Positions 53,516-61,737 of a stretch of 64,000 nt of DNA are shown piece by piece. The notes beneath the pieces were generated by a model, which made no database searches, had not been told where the DNA came from, and saw only the letters and a list, made by a program, of their open reading frames with translations. Positions within the stretch are counted from its first letter, which is position 1. Every line of letters begins with the position of its first letter. Both the position numbers and the translations under genes were made by a program. Origin of the DNA: an uncultured Lysobacter sp. (lineage in GTDB: Bacteria > Pseudomonadota > Gammaproteobacteria > Xanthomonadales > Xanthomonadaceae); NCBI GenBank assembly GCA_946480055.1, contig CAMLID010000002.1, positions 58,893 to 122,892 of the forward strand, written 5' to 3'.

Positions 53516-54654
53516 CCCGCGGCTTGCTTGGCCTGCGCGTGCCAGGCCGCGAGCACTTCGGCTTCACGCGCGGCGGACAGGCCGGCCTTGGGCTTGGCGC
53601 GACGTTCGGCGGGCAGGCCGCGCCAATACTCCAGGGTGTCGCGCACGGTCTCGCGCAGCGGCCGGTAGGCCAGGCCCGCCGCCTGCGCCTTGGCGCTGCT
53701 GATGCGGCCGAAGCCGGCGTAATCGCCGTTGGCCGGAATCCAGATCGGCATGTCCTGCCAAGGGCTGACCTTCTGCGCTTCGAGGAACGCGGCCGGCACC
53801 CAGGTCAGGGTCGATTTCGGCGCCTTCATTGCGCCCGCGACCTGCTGGCAGACGCCCAGCACCTCGCCCATGCTCAGTTTTCCGGCTGGCGCGTCGGCGT
53901 TGTAGATGCCGAAGCTGCGCTGCTCCAGCGTGCGCAGCAGGAACGCGGCCAGATCGCGCACGTCGATGAACTGGGTCGGGTCCTTGGCGCCGCCGGGGGC
54001 CAGGATCTCGCCACCACGGTCCGCGCGCGCCGGCCAGTAGCTGAAGCGGTCGGTGGTGTCGCCGGGGCCGACGATCAGACCCGGCCGCACCACGGTCGTG
54101 CGGCCCGGCATTTCGGCTTCGGCGGCGCGTTCGCACAGCGCCTTGAGGCCGCCGTAGGTTTCACCGGTGACCTCGGTGACGTTGGGATCGGCCAACTGCG
54201 CCAGCGGCGCGGTCTCGTCCTGGTTCGGGGTGTCGGTCTTGGCGTAGACCGAGATCGTCGACACCAGCAGGTACTGGCCGACGCGCGGTCCGAGCAGCTT
54301 GGCCGCGCGGGTCACGTCGGCGGGCAGATAGGCCGAAGTGTCCAGTACCGCGTCCCAGCGGCGCTCGCCTTCCAGTGCCTTCATGTCGGTCTTGCGGTCG
54401 CCGTGCAGTTGCTCGACGTCGCGGTAGTCCTCGCCCGAGAAACGCTCCGGGTTGGTCTTGCCGCGGTTGAACAAGGTCAGGGTATGGCCGTTGCGGCGCG
54501 CGGCCTCGACGAAGTGCGGGCCGAGGAAACCGGTGCCGCCCATGACCAGGATCTTCAGCGGCTTCGGGCGCGGCTTGCTGCGCGCGAACGAGGGCAAAGC
54601 CAGCAAGCCGGCGCCGGCGAGGCCGGCAGCGAGGAAATCGCGGCGGTGGGTCAT
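53512..54654 (-). CDS. Tat-exported NAD(P)-dependent epimerase/dehydratase-like protein
   Basis: 380 residues. MTHRRDFLAAGLAGAGLLALPSFARS is a twin-arginine-type signal (RRDFLAAG), unusual for this family. The Rossmann motif ILVMGGTGFLGPHFVEAARRNGH and LDTSAYLPADVTRAAKLLGPRVGQYLLVSTISVYAKTD follow; the SDR tyrosine-lysine pair is in EVTGETYGGLKALCERA (YxxxK). It overlaps the MFS stop (ATGA) and the phosphoesterase start. It may act on a periplasmic sugar or isoprenoid, which is an inference from export. Confidence 0.88.
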   Translation of the reverse strand: MTHRRDFLAAGLAGAGLLALPSFARSKPRPKPLKILVMGGTGFLGPHFVEAARRNGHTLTLFNRGKTNPERFSGEDYRDVEQLHGDRKTDMKALEGERRWDAVLDTSAYLPADVTRAAKLLGPRVGQYLLVSTISVYAKTDTPNQDETAPLAQLADPNVTEVTGETYGGLKALCERAAEAEMPGRTTVVRPGLIVGPGDTTDRFSYWPARADRGGEILAPGGAKDPTQFIDVRDLAAFLLRTLEQRSFGIYNADAPAGKLSMGEVLGVCQQVAGAMKAPKSTLTWVPAAFLEAQKVSPWQDMPIWIPANGDYAGFGRISSAKAQAAGLAYRPLRETVRDTLEYWRGLPAERRAKPKAGLSAAREAEVLAAWHAQAKQAAG

Positions 54655-56021
54655 CGGTCGGTCCCGGGCGTGATGGCGTCGACCGGCAGCGTGCGCTGGG
54701 CGCGAATCAGCCGCCATGCGCCGAAGGTCATGCCCAGGGCCACGCCGATGCCGGCCAGGAACACGATGCGCGAGCCGAACAGCGCCAGCGCCTTGTGCAA
54801 CCAGACGAAGGTCAGATCGCCGCCGCGGTAGACCACGGTGTCGATCACCGCCTTGGCCTTGTAGCGCGATTCGCGATCGACCCGGGTGTACAGGGTCTCG
54901 CGGCCGGGCTTGGCCAACGAGAACTCGCCCGCGCGCGTGGCCACCTGCACGATCGCCACCAGCAGCGGCAGCGGCGACATCGCCAGCAGGGCGTAGCCGA
55001 ACAGGATCGCGAACGCGGGTATCAGCAGGGTCGGAGCTACGCCCCAGCGCCGCAGCAGGAAGCGCGTGAGCAGCAACTGCACCAAAATCGTGGTCAGGTT
55101 CACCGCGCTGTCGATGGTCGAGTAGTAGCGCGTGGCTTCCTTCGCGCCGGGATAGAACGCCTTCACGATCGCGGCCTGCTCGTTGTACAGCAGGGTGCCG
55201 ACGCCGACGCCGAAGAACATCAACAGCGCCAGCGCGCGCAGCACCGGACGTTGCCAGACCAGCCGGAGGCCGGCGACGACAGAACCGCCCATCGCCACTT
55301 CGCCGCTGCCGGCGCCGCTGGCGCGCTCGCGCCGGATCGCCCAGACCCGCAGCTTGAGGATGCACAGCAGGCACAGGCCGAGGAAACCGGCCGACACCAG
55401 CAGCAGATTGGCCACGCCCAGGGGCTCCACCAGCACGCTGGTCAGCACCGGCCCGGCCAGCGCGCCGACCGTGCCGCCCGCACCGATGTAGCCGTAGACG
55501 CGCTTGGCATGCTCGTTGTCGAACACGTCTGCCATGAAGCTCCAGAACACCGTGACCGCGAACAGGTTGAACACCGCGACCCAGACGAAGAACAGCGCGC
55601 CGCGCCCGGGCAGTTCGCGATGGAAGGCCCAGTAGAAACCGAGCAGGCAGACGATGAAGATCAGGTACACCACCGGCAGGAACACCCGGCGCGGGAAGCG
55701 CGACACCAGCGCGCCGTACACCGGCTGCAAGGCCAGCATGCTCAGGAAGGTGCAGGTGAACAGCACCTGCAGCGTGAACTCCTTCAGCGATACGCCGTGG
55801 CTCAGGGCCCAGGCGATCAGACCCGGCGGGAACACGGTCTCGATGTCGCCCGAAGCGCCCATCGCGTCGCGCACCGGACGCAGCACGTAATAGCCGCAGA
55901 GCAGGCTGAAGAAGTACAACAGCGACCACCACAGCGGCGGCGACTCGGCCAGCGCGGCACGGAAACGGCCCCAACGGCCCGAAGTCGCGGCCGCTGCGTC
56001 GGTCTGAACCGGATCGGTCAC
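54651..56021 (-). CDS. MFS transporter, ADP/ATP carrier-like
   Basis: 456 residues with about 12 transmembrane helices. The N-terminal SLLYFFSLLCGYYVLRPVRDAMG is reminiscent of TLC/NTT carriers, and RFPRRVFLPVVYLIFIVCLLGF and YGYIGAGGTVGALAGPVLTSVLV suit the MFS. The substrate is unknown, and nucleotide transport is only a weak suggestion. ATG 56021 leads the operon with the Tat-epimerase and phosphoesterase; the GMC oxidoreductase gene starts divergently about 200 bp away. Confidence 0.85.
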   Translation of the reverse strand: MTDPVQTDAAAATSGRWGRFRAALAESPPLWWSLLYFFSLLCGYYVLRPVRDAMGASGDIETVFPPGLIAWALSHGVSLKEFTLQVLFTCTFLSMLALQPVYGALVSRFPRRVFLPVVYLIFIVCLLGFYWAFHRELPGRGALFFVWVAVFNLFAVTVFWSFMADVFDNEHAKRVYGYIGAGGTVGALAGPVLTSVLVEPLGVANLLLVSAGFLGLCLLCILKLRVWAIRRERASGAGSGEVAMGGSVVAGLRLVWQRPVLRALALLMFFGVGVGTLLYNEQAAIVKAFYPGAKEATRYYSTIDSAVNLTTILVQLLLTRFLLRRWGVAPTLLIPAFAILFGYALLAMSPLPLLVAIVQVATRAGEFSLAKPGRETLYTRVDRESRYKAKAVIDTVVYRGGDLTFVWLHKALALFGSRIVFLAGIGVALGMTFGAWRLIRAQRTLPVDAITPGTDR

Positions 56022-56223
56022 GGGCGCCGTCCTGCGGTCGGCGGCGGCTGGCGGGGGTCGCGCGTCATGTCCTCGCTCCCGTGCGCGCTGGCCGGCACGT
56101 GCTGGCGGAACGTTAGCCGAAGCCGCCCCACCTCGCCACCGCCGCGCGCGGCGGGGTCGCGGACGTTATTGGGAGCATTTGCTCTAATCGCCAGGCTTAC
56201 GGTCGCCCGGTCACAGACAGGGC

Positions 56224-57816
56224 GTGGGCGTGTACGACTACATCATCATCGGTGCCGGTTCGGCCGGCTGCGTGCTCGCCAACCGCCTCAGCGAAGACCC
56301 GGACACCAAGGTGTTGCTGCTCGAAGCCGGGCCGCGCGACCGCCATCCCTTCATCCACATGCCCGCCGGCCTGGCCAAGCTGGTCGGCAAGAAGGGCGTG
56401 AACTGGGACTACGACACCGCACCCGAGCACGAGCTCAACGACCGCACCCTGTGGTGGCCGCGCGGCAAGGTGCTGGGCGGGTCGAGTTCGATCAACGCCA
56501 TGTGCTACATCCGCGGCGTGTCCGGCGACTACGACGACTGGTCCGCGCAAGGCGCGACCGGTTGGGATTGGAAGACGGTGCTGCCCTACTTCCGCCGTTC
56601 CGAGCGCAACAGCCGCGGCGACGACGTCCTGCACGGCGCCAACGGCCCGCTCTACGTCTCCGACTTGCGCTACACCAACCCGCTGTCGCAGGTGTTCATC
56701 GAGGCCGGCCGCGAAGCCGGCTATCCGGTCAACCGCGACTTCAACGGCGCCGCCCAGCAGGGTTTCGGCTACTACCAGGTCACCCAGAAGAACGGCGCGC
56801 GCTGCTCCAGCGCGGTCGCCTACCTCGACCCGGCACGCGAACGCCACAACCTGACCATCGTCACCGGCGCCCAGGTCAACCGCATCACCTTCGACAAAGG
56901 CCGCGCCAACGGTGTGATCTACGTCGCCAACGGCCAGCCCTACCACCAGGAAGTCTCGCGCGAGGTCCTGCTCAGCGGCGGCGCGATCAACTCGCCGCAG
57001 TTGCTGATGCTGTCCGGCGTCGGTCCCGCGGCGCAGCTGCGCAAGCACGGCATCGACGTGGTCGCCGACGCGCCGCAGGTCGGCGAGAACCTGCAGGATC
57101 ACCTCGACATCTGCACCCTGCAGCACTCGACCCAACGCGTCACCTACGACCGCGTCAGCGACCTGCGCATCGCCTTCGACTACTACCTGCGCGGCCACAG
57201 CGGCCCCGGCAGCAGCAACATCGCCGAAGCCGGCGCGTTCGTGCGTTCGGCGCTGGCGCCGGACGAGCGTGCCGACATCCAGCTGCATTTCGTGCCGGCC
57301 ATGCTCGACGACCACGGCCGCCGCCGCCTCGCCGGCGACGGCTACACCCTGCACGCCTGCTTCCTGCGCCCGCGCAGCCGTGGCCGCATCGGCCTGGTCA
57401 GCGCGCGCGCCTCGGACAAGGCCCGCATCGAAGCGCGTTATCTGACCGATCCGGAAGGCTTCGACCTGAAGATGATGCTCGAATGCGCCAAGCTCTCGCG
57501 CGAACTGTTCGCGCAGAAGGCCTTCGACGCCTACCGAGGCGCGCCGATCTTCCCGCCCCGCAACGACTACAGCGACGCCGAACTGATCGAGTTCATCCGC
57601 GAAAAGGCCGAAACCGTCTACCACCCGATCGGCACCTGCCGCATGGGCAGCGACGAGGAATCGGTGGTCGACCCGCAACTGCGCGTCCGCGGCGTCGAAG
57701 GCCTGCGCGTGGTCGACGCCTCGGTGATGCCGACATTGATCGGCGGCAACACCAACGCGCCGACGATGATGATCGCCGAGCGCGCAGCGGACCTGATCCG
57801 CGGCCGCACGCAGTAA
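56224..57816 (+). CDS. GMC-family FAD oxidoreductase (choline/alcohol dehydrogenase-like)
   Basis: 530 residues from GTG 56224 (a second GTG two codons later is an alternative start). The FAD-binding motif YDYIIIGAGSAGCVLANRLSEDPDTKVLLLEAG is at the start, WWPRGKVLGGSSSINAMCYIRGVSGDYDDW is GMC signature 1, and LSGGAINSPQLLMLSGVGP is signature 2. The catalytic His lies in YHPIGTCRMG, and GGNTNAP supplies its partner Asn. Closest to choline dehydrogenase/AlkJ types; the real substrate is probably an alcohol but cannot be specified. Confidence 0.9.
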   Translation: MGVYDYIIIGAGSAGCVLANRLSEDPDTKVLLLEAGPRDRHPFIHMPAGLAKLVGKKGVNWDYDTAPEHELNDRTLWWPRGKVLGGSSSINAMCYIRGVSGDYDDWSAQGATGWDWKTVLPYFRRSERNSRGDDVLHGANGPLYVSDLRYTNPLSQVFIEAGREAGYPVNRDFNGAAQQGFGYYQVTQKNGARCSSAVAYLDPARERHNLTIVTGAQVNRITFDKGRANGVIYVANGQPYHQEVSREVLLSGGAINSPQLLMLSGVGPAAQLRKHGIDVVADAPQVGENLQDHLDICTLQHSTQRVTYDRVSDLRIAFDYYLRGHSGPGSSNIAEAGAFVRSALAPDERADIQLHFVPAMLDDHGRRRLAGDGYTLHACFLRPRSRGRIGLVSARASDKARIEARYLTDPEGFDLKMMLECAKLSRELFAQKAFDAYRGAPIFPPRNDYSDAELIEFIREKAETVYHPIGTCRMGSDEESVVDPQLRVRGVEGLRVVDASVMPTLIGGNTNAPTMMIAERAADLIRGRTQ

Positions 57817-57921
57817 GCATCGGCGGCATGTCGCGGGCTGCGGCTGACGCAGCGAACGGCAGATTTCCGCGTAACGGCCTTCGCGCCTGCGGCGCTCATC
57901 CCCTCACCCCAACCCGGCCCC

Positions 57922-57946
57922 CGCCCGACCGCAGAGCGGTCGGGCG
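57922..57946. terminator. Strong hairpin downstream of the GMC oxidoreductase gene
   Basis: CGCCCGACCG (57922-57931), loop CAGAG, CGGTCGGGCG (57937-57946). It is a 10-bp perfect stem that could stop transcription after the GMC gene or from the opposite side. Confidence 0.5.
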
Positions 57947-58096
57947 TTCGGTGCAGCGCGAGCCAATGGCTCGCAAGCACTACCCCTCACCCCGCAAGCA
58001 GGAGAGGGAGCGGATGCGCGTGCGGATCGAGCAGCGTAGCCAGCAGGCCGCAGAGTGCGGACAACCGCGCCACCGCCATTCACCGATTCGCGCGAC

Positions 58097-58130
58097 GATG
58101 CGGTTCGCCAGCGGCTCATCGCACCCTACG
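58097..58130. repeat. Dispersed intergenic repeat, copy R2
   Basis: GATGCGGTTCGCCAGCGGCTCATCGCACCCTACG, a diverged copy of the R1/R3/R4 family, lies just beyond the stop of the small secreted protein gene. Confidence 0.55.
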
Positions 58131-58141
58131 AGACCGCGGTA

Positions 58142-58405
58142 CTACATCTCCACGATCGGCCCGTTCGGATCCGGCTCGGGGGGACAGCCCCCACCAGCCG
58201 TGCAGATACCGACCAGACGCCATGCTCCGCCGCGGCACTGGTAGTAGTAACCCGGATCGCTCGGGTGATCGTAAGGCACCAGGAACATATGCCCTTCCGT
58301 TTCCGCCGTGCACGCATACGTCGGCTCCGCCGCGACCGGAGCGGTCAAACCCATCGCGGCGACGAACACAGCGAATGCAACGCCTTTTGCAGCCCTTCCT
58401 TTCAT
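58142..58405 (-). CDS. Small secreted four-cysteine protein
   Basis: 87 residues from ATG 58405, which follows GGAGG after an 8-base spacer. A signal peptide (about 1-26, PVAAEP) leaves a ~60-residue mature protein with four cysteines (YACTAE, YYYQCRGG, VGICTAGG, GGCPPEPDP), suggesting two disulfides. Aromatic GYYYQCRGGAWRLV is reminiscent of small carbohydrate-binding or chitin-binding modules, an impression only. The C-terminus is Pro/Gly-rich. It is a lone gene flanked by repeat-rich DNA, and might be a toxin, inhibitor or envelope protein. Confidence 0.7.
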   Translation of the reverse strand: MKGRAAKGVAFAVFVAAMGLTAPVAAEPTYACTAETEGHMFLVPYDHPSDPGYYYQCRGGAWRLVGICTAGGGCPPEPDPNGPIVEM

Positions 58406-58627
58406 TGCGGTTTCCTCCATTGAAAGCCGCTGAAGATCGTCCCTTCTGGGCAACGAAAGCGCTCGCCTTTCCAAGCCGGCAACCACGGCGAGCGACTTAG
58501 GGAGGCAGCGGCGGCCTCCGCACGCTTGGCGGAGCACACGCTAGCAGATTCCGCGCCGCAGTCAGAAACGCGGGCAATGCGGCGCGACCGACCCAGCCAA
58601 CCGACGCAACGAAAGACTCCGACAGCC

Positions 58628-58655
58628 GCCGTTGCCGTTGCCGTTGCCGTTGCCG
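58628..58655. repeat. GCCGTT hexanucleotide tandem repeat
   Basis: Four perfect copies of GCCGTT followed by GCCG. A simple-sequence tract in non-coding DNA, potentially variable in length. Confidence 0.8.
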
Positions 58656-58710
58656 CGGCATTGGAATCCATAGCACCGCACTACGACGATCAACCGTAGA
58701 CCCGAAGGGC

Positions 58711-58764
58711 GGCGCGCAGGACGCGCGCCGTTTTTCGAAGGGACACGGATGTCCCTTCGAAAAA
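58711..58764. terminator. Two adjacent inverted repeats, likely bidirectional terminator
   Basis: GGCGCGC (58711-58717), loop AGGAC, GCGCGCC (58723-58729) is followed by TTTTT. It overlaps TTTTTCGAAGGGACA (58731-58745) paired with TGTCCCTTCGAAAAA (58750-58764) across a CGGA loop. The T- and A-flanked arms suit termination on both strands, but neither adjacent gene is read into this point in the expected direction on the plus strand, so it may be part of a mobile or repeat element. Confidence 0.6.
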
Positions 58765-58821
58765 TCCCGGCGCAAGCCAAGAACTCGCACGGGAGGTTTG
58801 TCTAGGCAGGCCCTTCTCTTT

Positions 58822-58880
58822 GGTTACTTTTGACCGAAGGGAATCCAGGCGGACTCTTGGGCCAGCAAGAGAAAGTGACC
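58822..58880. repeat. GGTTACTTT / AAAGTGACC inverted-repeat element
   Basis: GGTTACTTT (58822-58830) and AAAGTGACC (58872-58880) pair with one G-T mismatch; CTCTTG (58854-58859) and CAAGAG (58866-58871) form an inner hairpin with loop GGCCAG. Confidence 0.5.
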
Positions 58881-59074
58881 CGCACGCGCAGCGGGCGGAA
58901 GCCGTTGACCTCCGTGAAGAACAGACGAAAGCAAGGCAACAGCGAATCCCCAACCCGCCCAACCAGCAGGCACTAGCCTGTCGGCGTTCAAACCTGAGGC
59001 TCATAAACGCATGGCATCACCCTTTTCCAAAGGAGAGAGTCCAACCTGCTTGGCTGCAAGGGAAGAATGCCCCC

Positions 59075-60970
59075 TCAGGCCTTAGCCAACATCGGCGGCA
59101 GCGGACAATGCAACACCGCGCAGATCGTGCGCAGCAATTCCGCTTCCGCGACCGCGACCCGGTTGTCGTGGCTGACCGCCGCGGTCACCGCTTCCACCAG
59201 CAGTTGCTTGGCCAGCGGATCCAGCGCGTCCAAGGCTTCCCACACACGATCCAAGGCCAGCACGCCGTCGGCGGGCGGCGCGTAAGGACGATGCTCTTGC
59301 GGCAGCACGCGCTGCAGGCCGGCAAGGTAGGCGCGCTGCGCGGACGCCGCATCGGCATGCCCGCTCTGCGCGACCACCGCCAGCAACGTCGCCAGTTCCG
59401 CCGCCACCGCCTGCGGCTTACGCCGGCCGAAACGCGCATGCCGCGACGGATCCAGCGACTCCACCACCTGCACGGTCAGCAACCGCGCCAGGCAGTACTC
59501 GAACAGTGAGACCTGACCGTCGGCGTTGACCGCCGCCTGCACCGCATCCATGAACGCGTCCAACTGCGGACGCGGGCGCAGCCGCAGCACCGGAAACGCC
59601 AGCGACGCCAGCGGCAGGCGCAGCATCGGGTGCAGGTCGGCGAGCGCCTGCAGGCGCAGACGGCGCGCCTCGTCGGCCAGTTCCGGCCCCAGGCGCGCGG
59701 CGATCTCGTAGTGCTGACGCTCGGCGATCCGGGCGTCGTCGTCCAGCAGCAGGGCCAGCAGCAGCGGCACCACTGCGTCGCGTTGGGCCGTCAGCGCACG
59801 CAGTGCGTCGGGCAGGGTCGCAACGATGCTGTCGGCGCGGCGGTAGTCGTCTGCGCCGGGGTGAGCGACCTGGGCCGCGACCATCGGCGGCGTCACCGCG
59901 TGCAGACTTTCGATCGGCGGCAGCGGCGGCGGTTGCGCCCGACCGGTGAAGCCCATCGCCACGTCCTCGGCCAGGCCCTGCGGCGGCTCGATCGACCAGC
60001 GCCGGCTCAGGCTTTCCAGCTGATCGGCGCGGAACGACGGCTCCAGCGCGCGGATGCGCTCCAGCAGCGGCGGATGGGTCGCGAACAGGCCGCTGAAACC
60101 GACGCCGTCGCCGAACAACATGTGGCTGACCTCCTCGGCATCAGCGCGGTCGTTGAGCTTGGCGCCCTCGTGCAGGCCGCCGATTTTCTTCAGCGCACCG
60201 GCCAGGCCCGTGGTCTGGCGGGTGAACTGCACCGCCGAGGCATCGGCCAGACGCTCGCGGCTGCGGCTCACGCTGGCCTTGATCATGCGGCCGAAGAACA
60301 GACCGATGTAGCCGACCAGCATCGCCACCAGCGCCGCCACCAGAATCGCGCCGACGCCCTTGCTGTTGCGCCCGCCGACGCGACCGCCCTCGAGGATCTT
60401 GCGGCCGATGATGGCCAGCATCAGGATCCCGAACAGCACCCCTATCAGGCGGACGTTCAGGCGCATGTCGCCGTTGAGGATGTGGCTGAACTCGTGCGCG
60501 ATCACGCCCTGCAGCTCGTCGCGGTTGAGCCGGTCGAGCGCGCCGCGGGTCACCGCGACCACCGCGTCCGACGGCGAGTACCCGGCCGCGAACGCGTTGA
60601 TGCCGGCCTCGTGTTCGAGCACGTAGAGCCTGGGCACCGGCACGCCGGACGCGATCGCGATTTCCTCGACCACGTTGCGCAAGCGGCGCAGGCTGAGATC
60701 CCGGGTGTCTTCCGGCACCGGCACGCCGCCCATCTGCAACGCGACCGATTCGCCGCCGCCGCGCAGCGAGGCGATGCGGAACAACGAACCCAACCCGATC
60801 ACGGCGATCGTGCCCAAGGTGGCCAGGGTCAGCACTACGGGGTCGGCACCGGCGAACACCAGCACCGCCAGGTCCACTGCCAACACGATGCCGGCCACGG
60901 CCAGCCCGAACAGCAACACCAGCCGGGTCGACGTGCGCCGGGCCTGCGCCTGGCGTTCGAAGAAATTCAT
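59075..60970 (-). CDS. HtpX-like M48 family metalloprotease with extended C-terminus
   Basis: 631 residues. Two membrane helices at about 16-36 and 43-63 and two more near 176-235 flank the M48 domain. The zinc motif HEFSH is at 159-163 (GVIAHEFSHILNGDMRLN), with the third ligand Glu in SRSRERLADASAVQFTRQ. Residues ~320-631 form a long cytoplasmic region not found in HtpX (about 290 residues). Such proteins are membrane quality-control proteases. It lies 102 bases downstream of lemA on the same strand, the usual LemA-M48 pairing. Confidence 0.92.
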   Translation of the reverse strand: MNFFERQAQARRTSTRLVLLFGLAVAGIVLAVDLAVLVFAGADPVVLTLATLGTIAVIGLGSLFRIASLRGGGESVALQMGGVPVPEDTRDLSLRRLRNVVEEIAIASGVPVPRLYVLEHEAGINAFAAGYSPSDAVVAVTRGALDRLNRDELQGVIAHEFSHILNGDMRLNVRLIGVLFGILMLAIIGRKILEGGRVGGRNSKGVGAILVAALVAMLVGYIGLFFGRMIKASVSRSRERLADASAVQFTRQTTGLAGALKKIGGLHEGAKLNDRADAEEVSHMLFGDGVGFSGLFATHPPLLERIRALEPSFRADQLESLSRRWSIEPPQGLAEDVAMGFTGRAQPPPLPPIESLHAVTPPMVAAQVAHPGADDYRRADSIVATLPDALRALTAQRDAVVPLLLALLLDDDARIAERQHYEIAARLGPELADEARRLRLQALADLHPMLRLPLASLAFPVLRLRPRPQLDAFMDAVQAAVNADGQVSLFEYCLARLLTVQVVESLDPSRHARFGRRKPQAVAAELATLLAVVAQSGHADAASAQRAYLAGLQRVLPQEHRPYAPPADGVLALDRVWEALDALDPLAKQLLVEAVTAAVSHDNRVAVAEAELLRTICAVLHCPLPPMLAKA

Positions 60971-60993
60971 GCAGGGAATCCGAGATTGGAGAC

Positions 60994-61068
60994 CCGGGAT
61001 TCGGGATTCGTAGCGCGGCTCGCCGGCGCTTGCCCGGCGAATCCCGCCTCCCCGATCCCGAATCCCGG
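60994..61068. repeat. Hairpin-forming inverted repeat between lemA and the M48 gene
   Basis: CCGGGATTCGGGAT (60994-61007) and ATCCCGAATCCCGG (61055-61068) form a perfect 14-bp inverted repeat around a 47-bp loop. GGGATTCGGGATTCG-type repeats are common in xanthomonad intergenic DNA (recalled). Here it could fold in the lemA-protease transcript and reduce downstream expression. Confidence 0.65.
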
Positions 61069-61072
61069 CCGG

Positions 61073-61666
61073 TTAGAACTTCACCTTCGGCGCTTCGCGC
61101 ATTTCTGCGCGCTCGACCGGGATTTCCAGCAGCGCGGCGGCGGCGAAGTTGAACATGCCGGCGACCACGCTGGACGGGAAGATCTCGCGCCGCTTGTTGT
61201 AGGCCATCACCGAGTCGTTGTAGGCCTGGCGCGCGAACGCGACCTTGTTCTCGGTGCTGGTCAGCTCCTCGGTGAGCTGCATCATGTTCTGGTTGGCCTT
61301 GAGGTCCGGGTAGGCCTCCGAGACCGCGAGCAAGCGCCCCAGCGCCCCATTCAGCTGCCCCTGACTCGCCGCCAGTTGCTCCATGGCCGCCGGATCGCCC
61401 GGGTTGGCCTTGGCCGCGGCCAGACCCGACACCGCCGCGCCACGGGCCGCGATCACCGCTTCCAGGGTCTCGCGTTCATGGGTCAGATAGCCTTTGACCG
61501 TCTCGACCAGGTTCGGGATCAGGTCGAAGCGGCGCTGCAGCTGCACGTCGATCTGGGCGAAGGCGTTTTTATAGGCGTTCCGGGACGTCACCAGGGCGTT
61601 GTAAATACCCACGACCCAAATTGCGACGATCACCACTAAAGCCAACAAAATCAGAATGCTGAACAT
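61073..61666 (-). CDS. lemA: LemA family protein
   Basis: 197 residues. One N-terminal membrane helix (about 3-22, ILILLALVVIVAIWVVGIYNALV) leads into the helical LemA bundle: SRNAYKNAFAQIDVQLQRRFDLIPNLVETVKGYLTHERETLEAVIAARGAAV. Members are anchored to the inner membrane with the domain outside; the function is not known, though they are commonly encoded with M48 proteases as here. Confidence 0.96.
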   Translation of the reverse strand: MFSILILLALVVIVAIWVVGIYNALVTSRNAYKNAFAQIDVQLQRRFDLIPNLVETVKGYLTHERETLEAVIAARGAAVSGLAAAKANPGDPAAMEQLAASQGQLNGALGRLLAVSEAYPDLKANQNMMQLTEELTSTENKVAFARQAYNDSVMAYNKRREIFPSSVVAGMFNFAAAALLEIPVERAEMREAPKVKF

Positions 61667-61737
61667 AGTTGTTCCCCAATCCCCTTAGATCGGCGCTATT
61701 ATCGGTCGCAACCCAGCATACGCAGGCGCTGCGACCG

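Larger units (their letters stand above)
57817..58141 (+). other. 325-bp intergenic region with hairpins and repeats
   Basis: No gene is visible. It holds a 10-bp stem hairpin (57922-57946), GCGAGCC-AAT-GGCTCGC around 57958-57974, and the dispersed repeat copy R2 at 58097-58130. Short strings such as CCCTCACCCC occur twice. Confidence 0.6.
58406..59074 (+). other. 669-bp intergenic region with layered repeats
   Basis: No credible gene. In order: a hexanucleotide tract (58628-58655), a GC stem with T-run (58711-58735), a 15-bp AT/GC inverted repeat (58731-58764), a CTCTTG hairpin and imperfect GGTTACTTT/AAAGTGACC arms (58822-58880). A sequence of this form from about 58690 to 59000 looks like a known Lysobacter intergenic element, judging from memory. 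Confidence 0.6.

Noticed and set aside
53512..55974. A continuous 820-codon minus-strand frame joining the MFS region to the epimerase
   Set aside because: Only the last 380 codons make sense (from ATG 54654). The upstream part is the out-of-frame reading of the MFS gene, whose own frame is intact.
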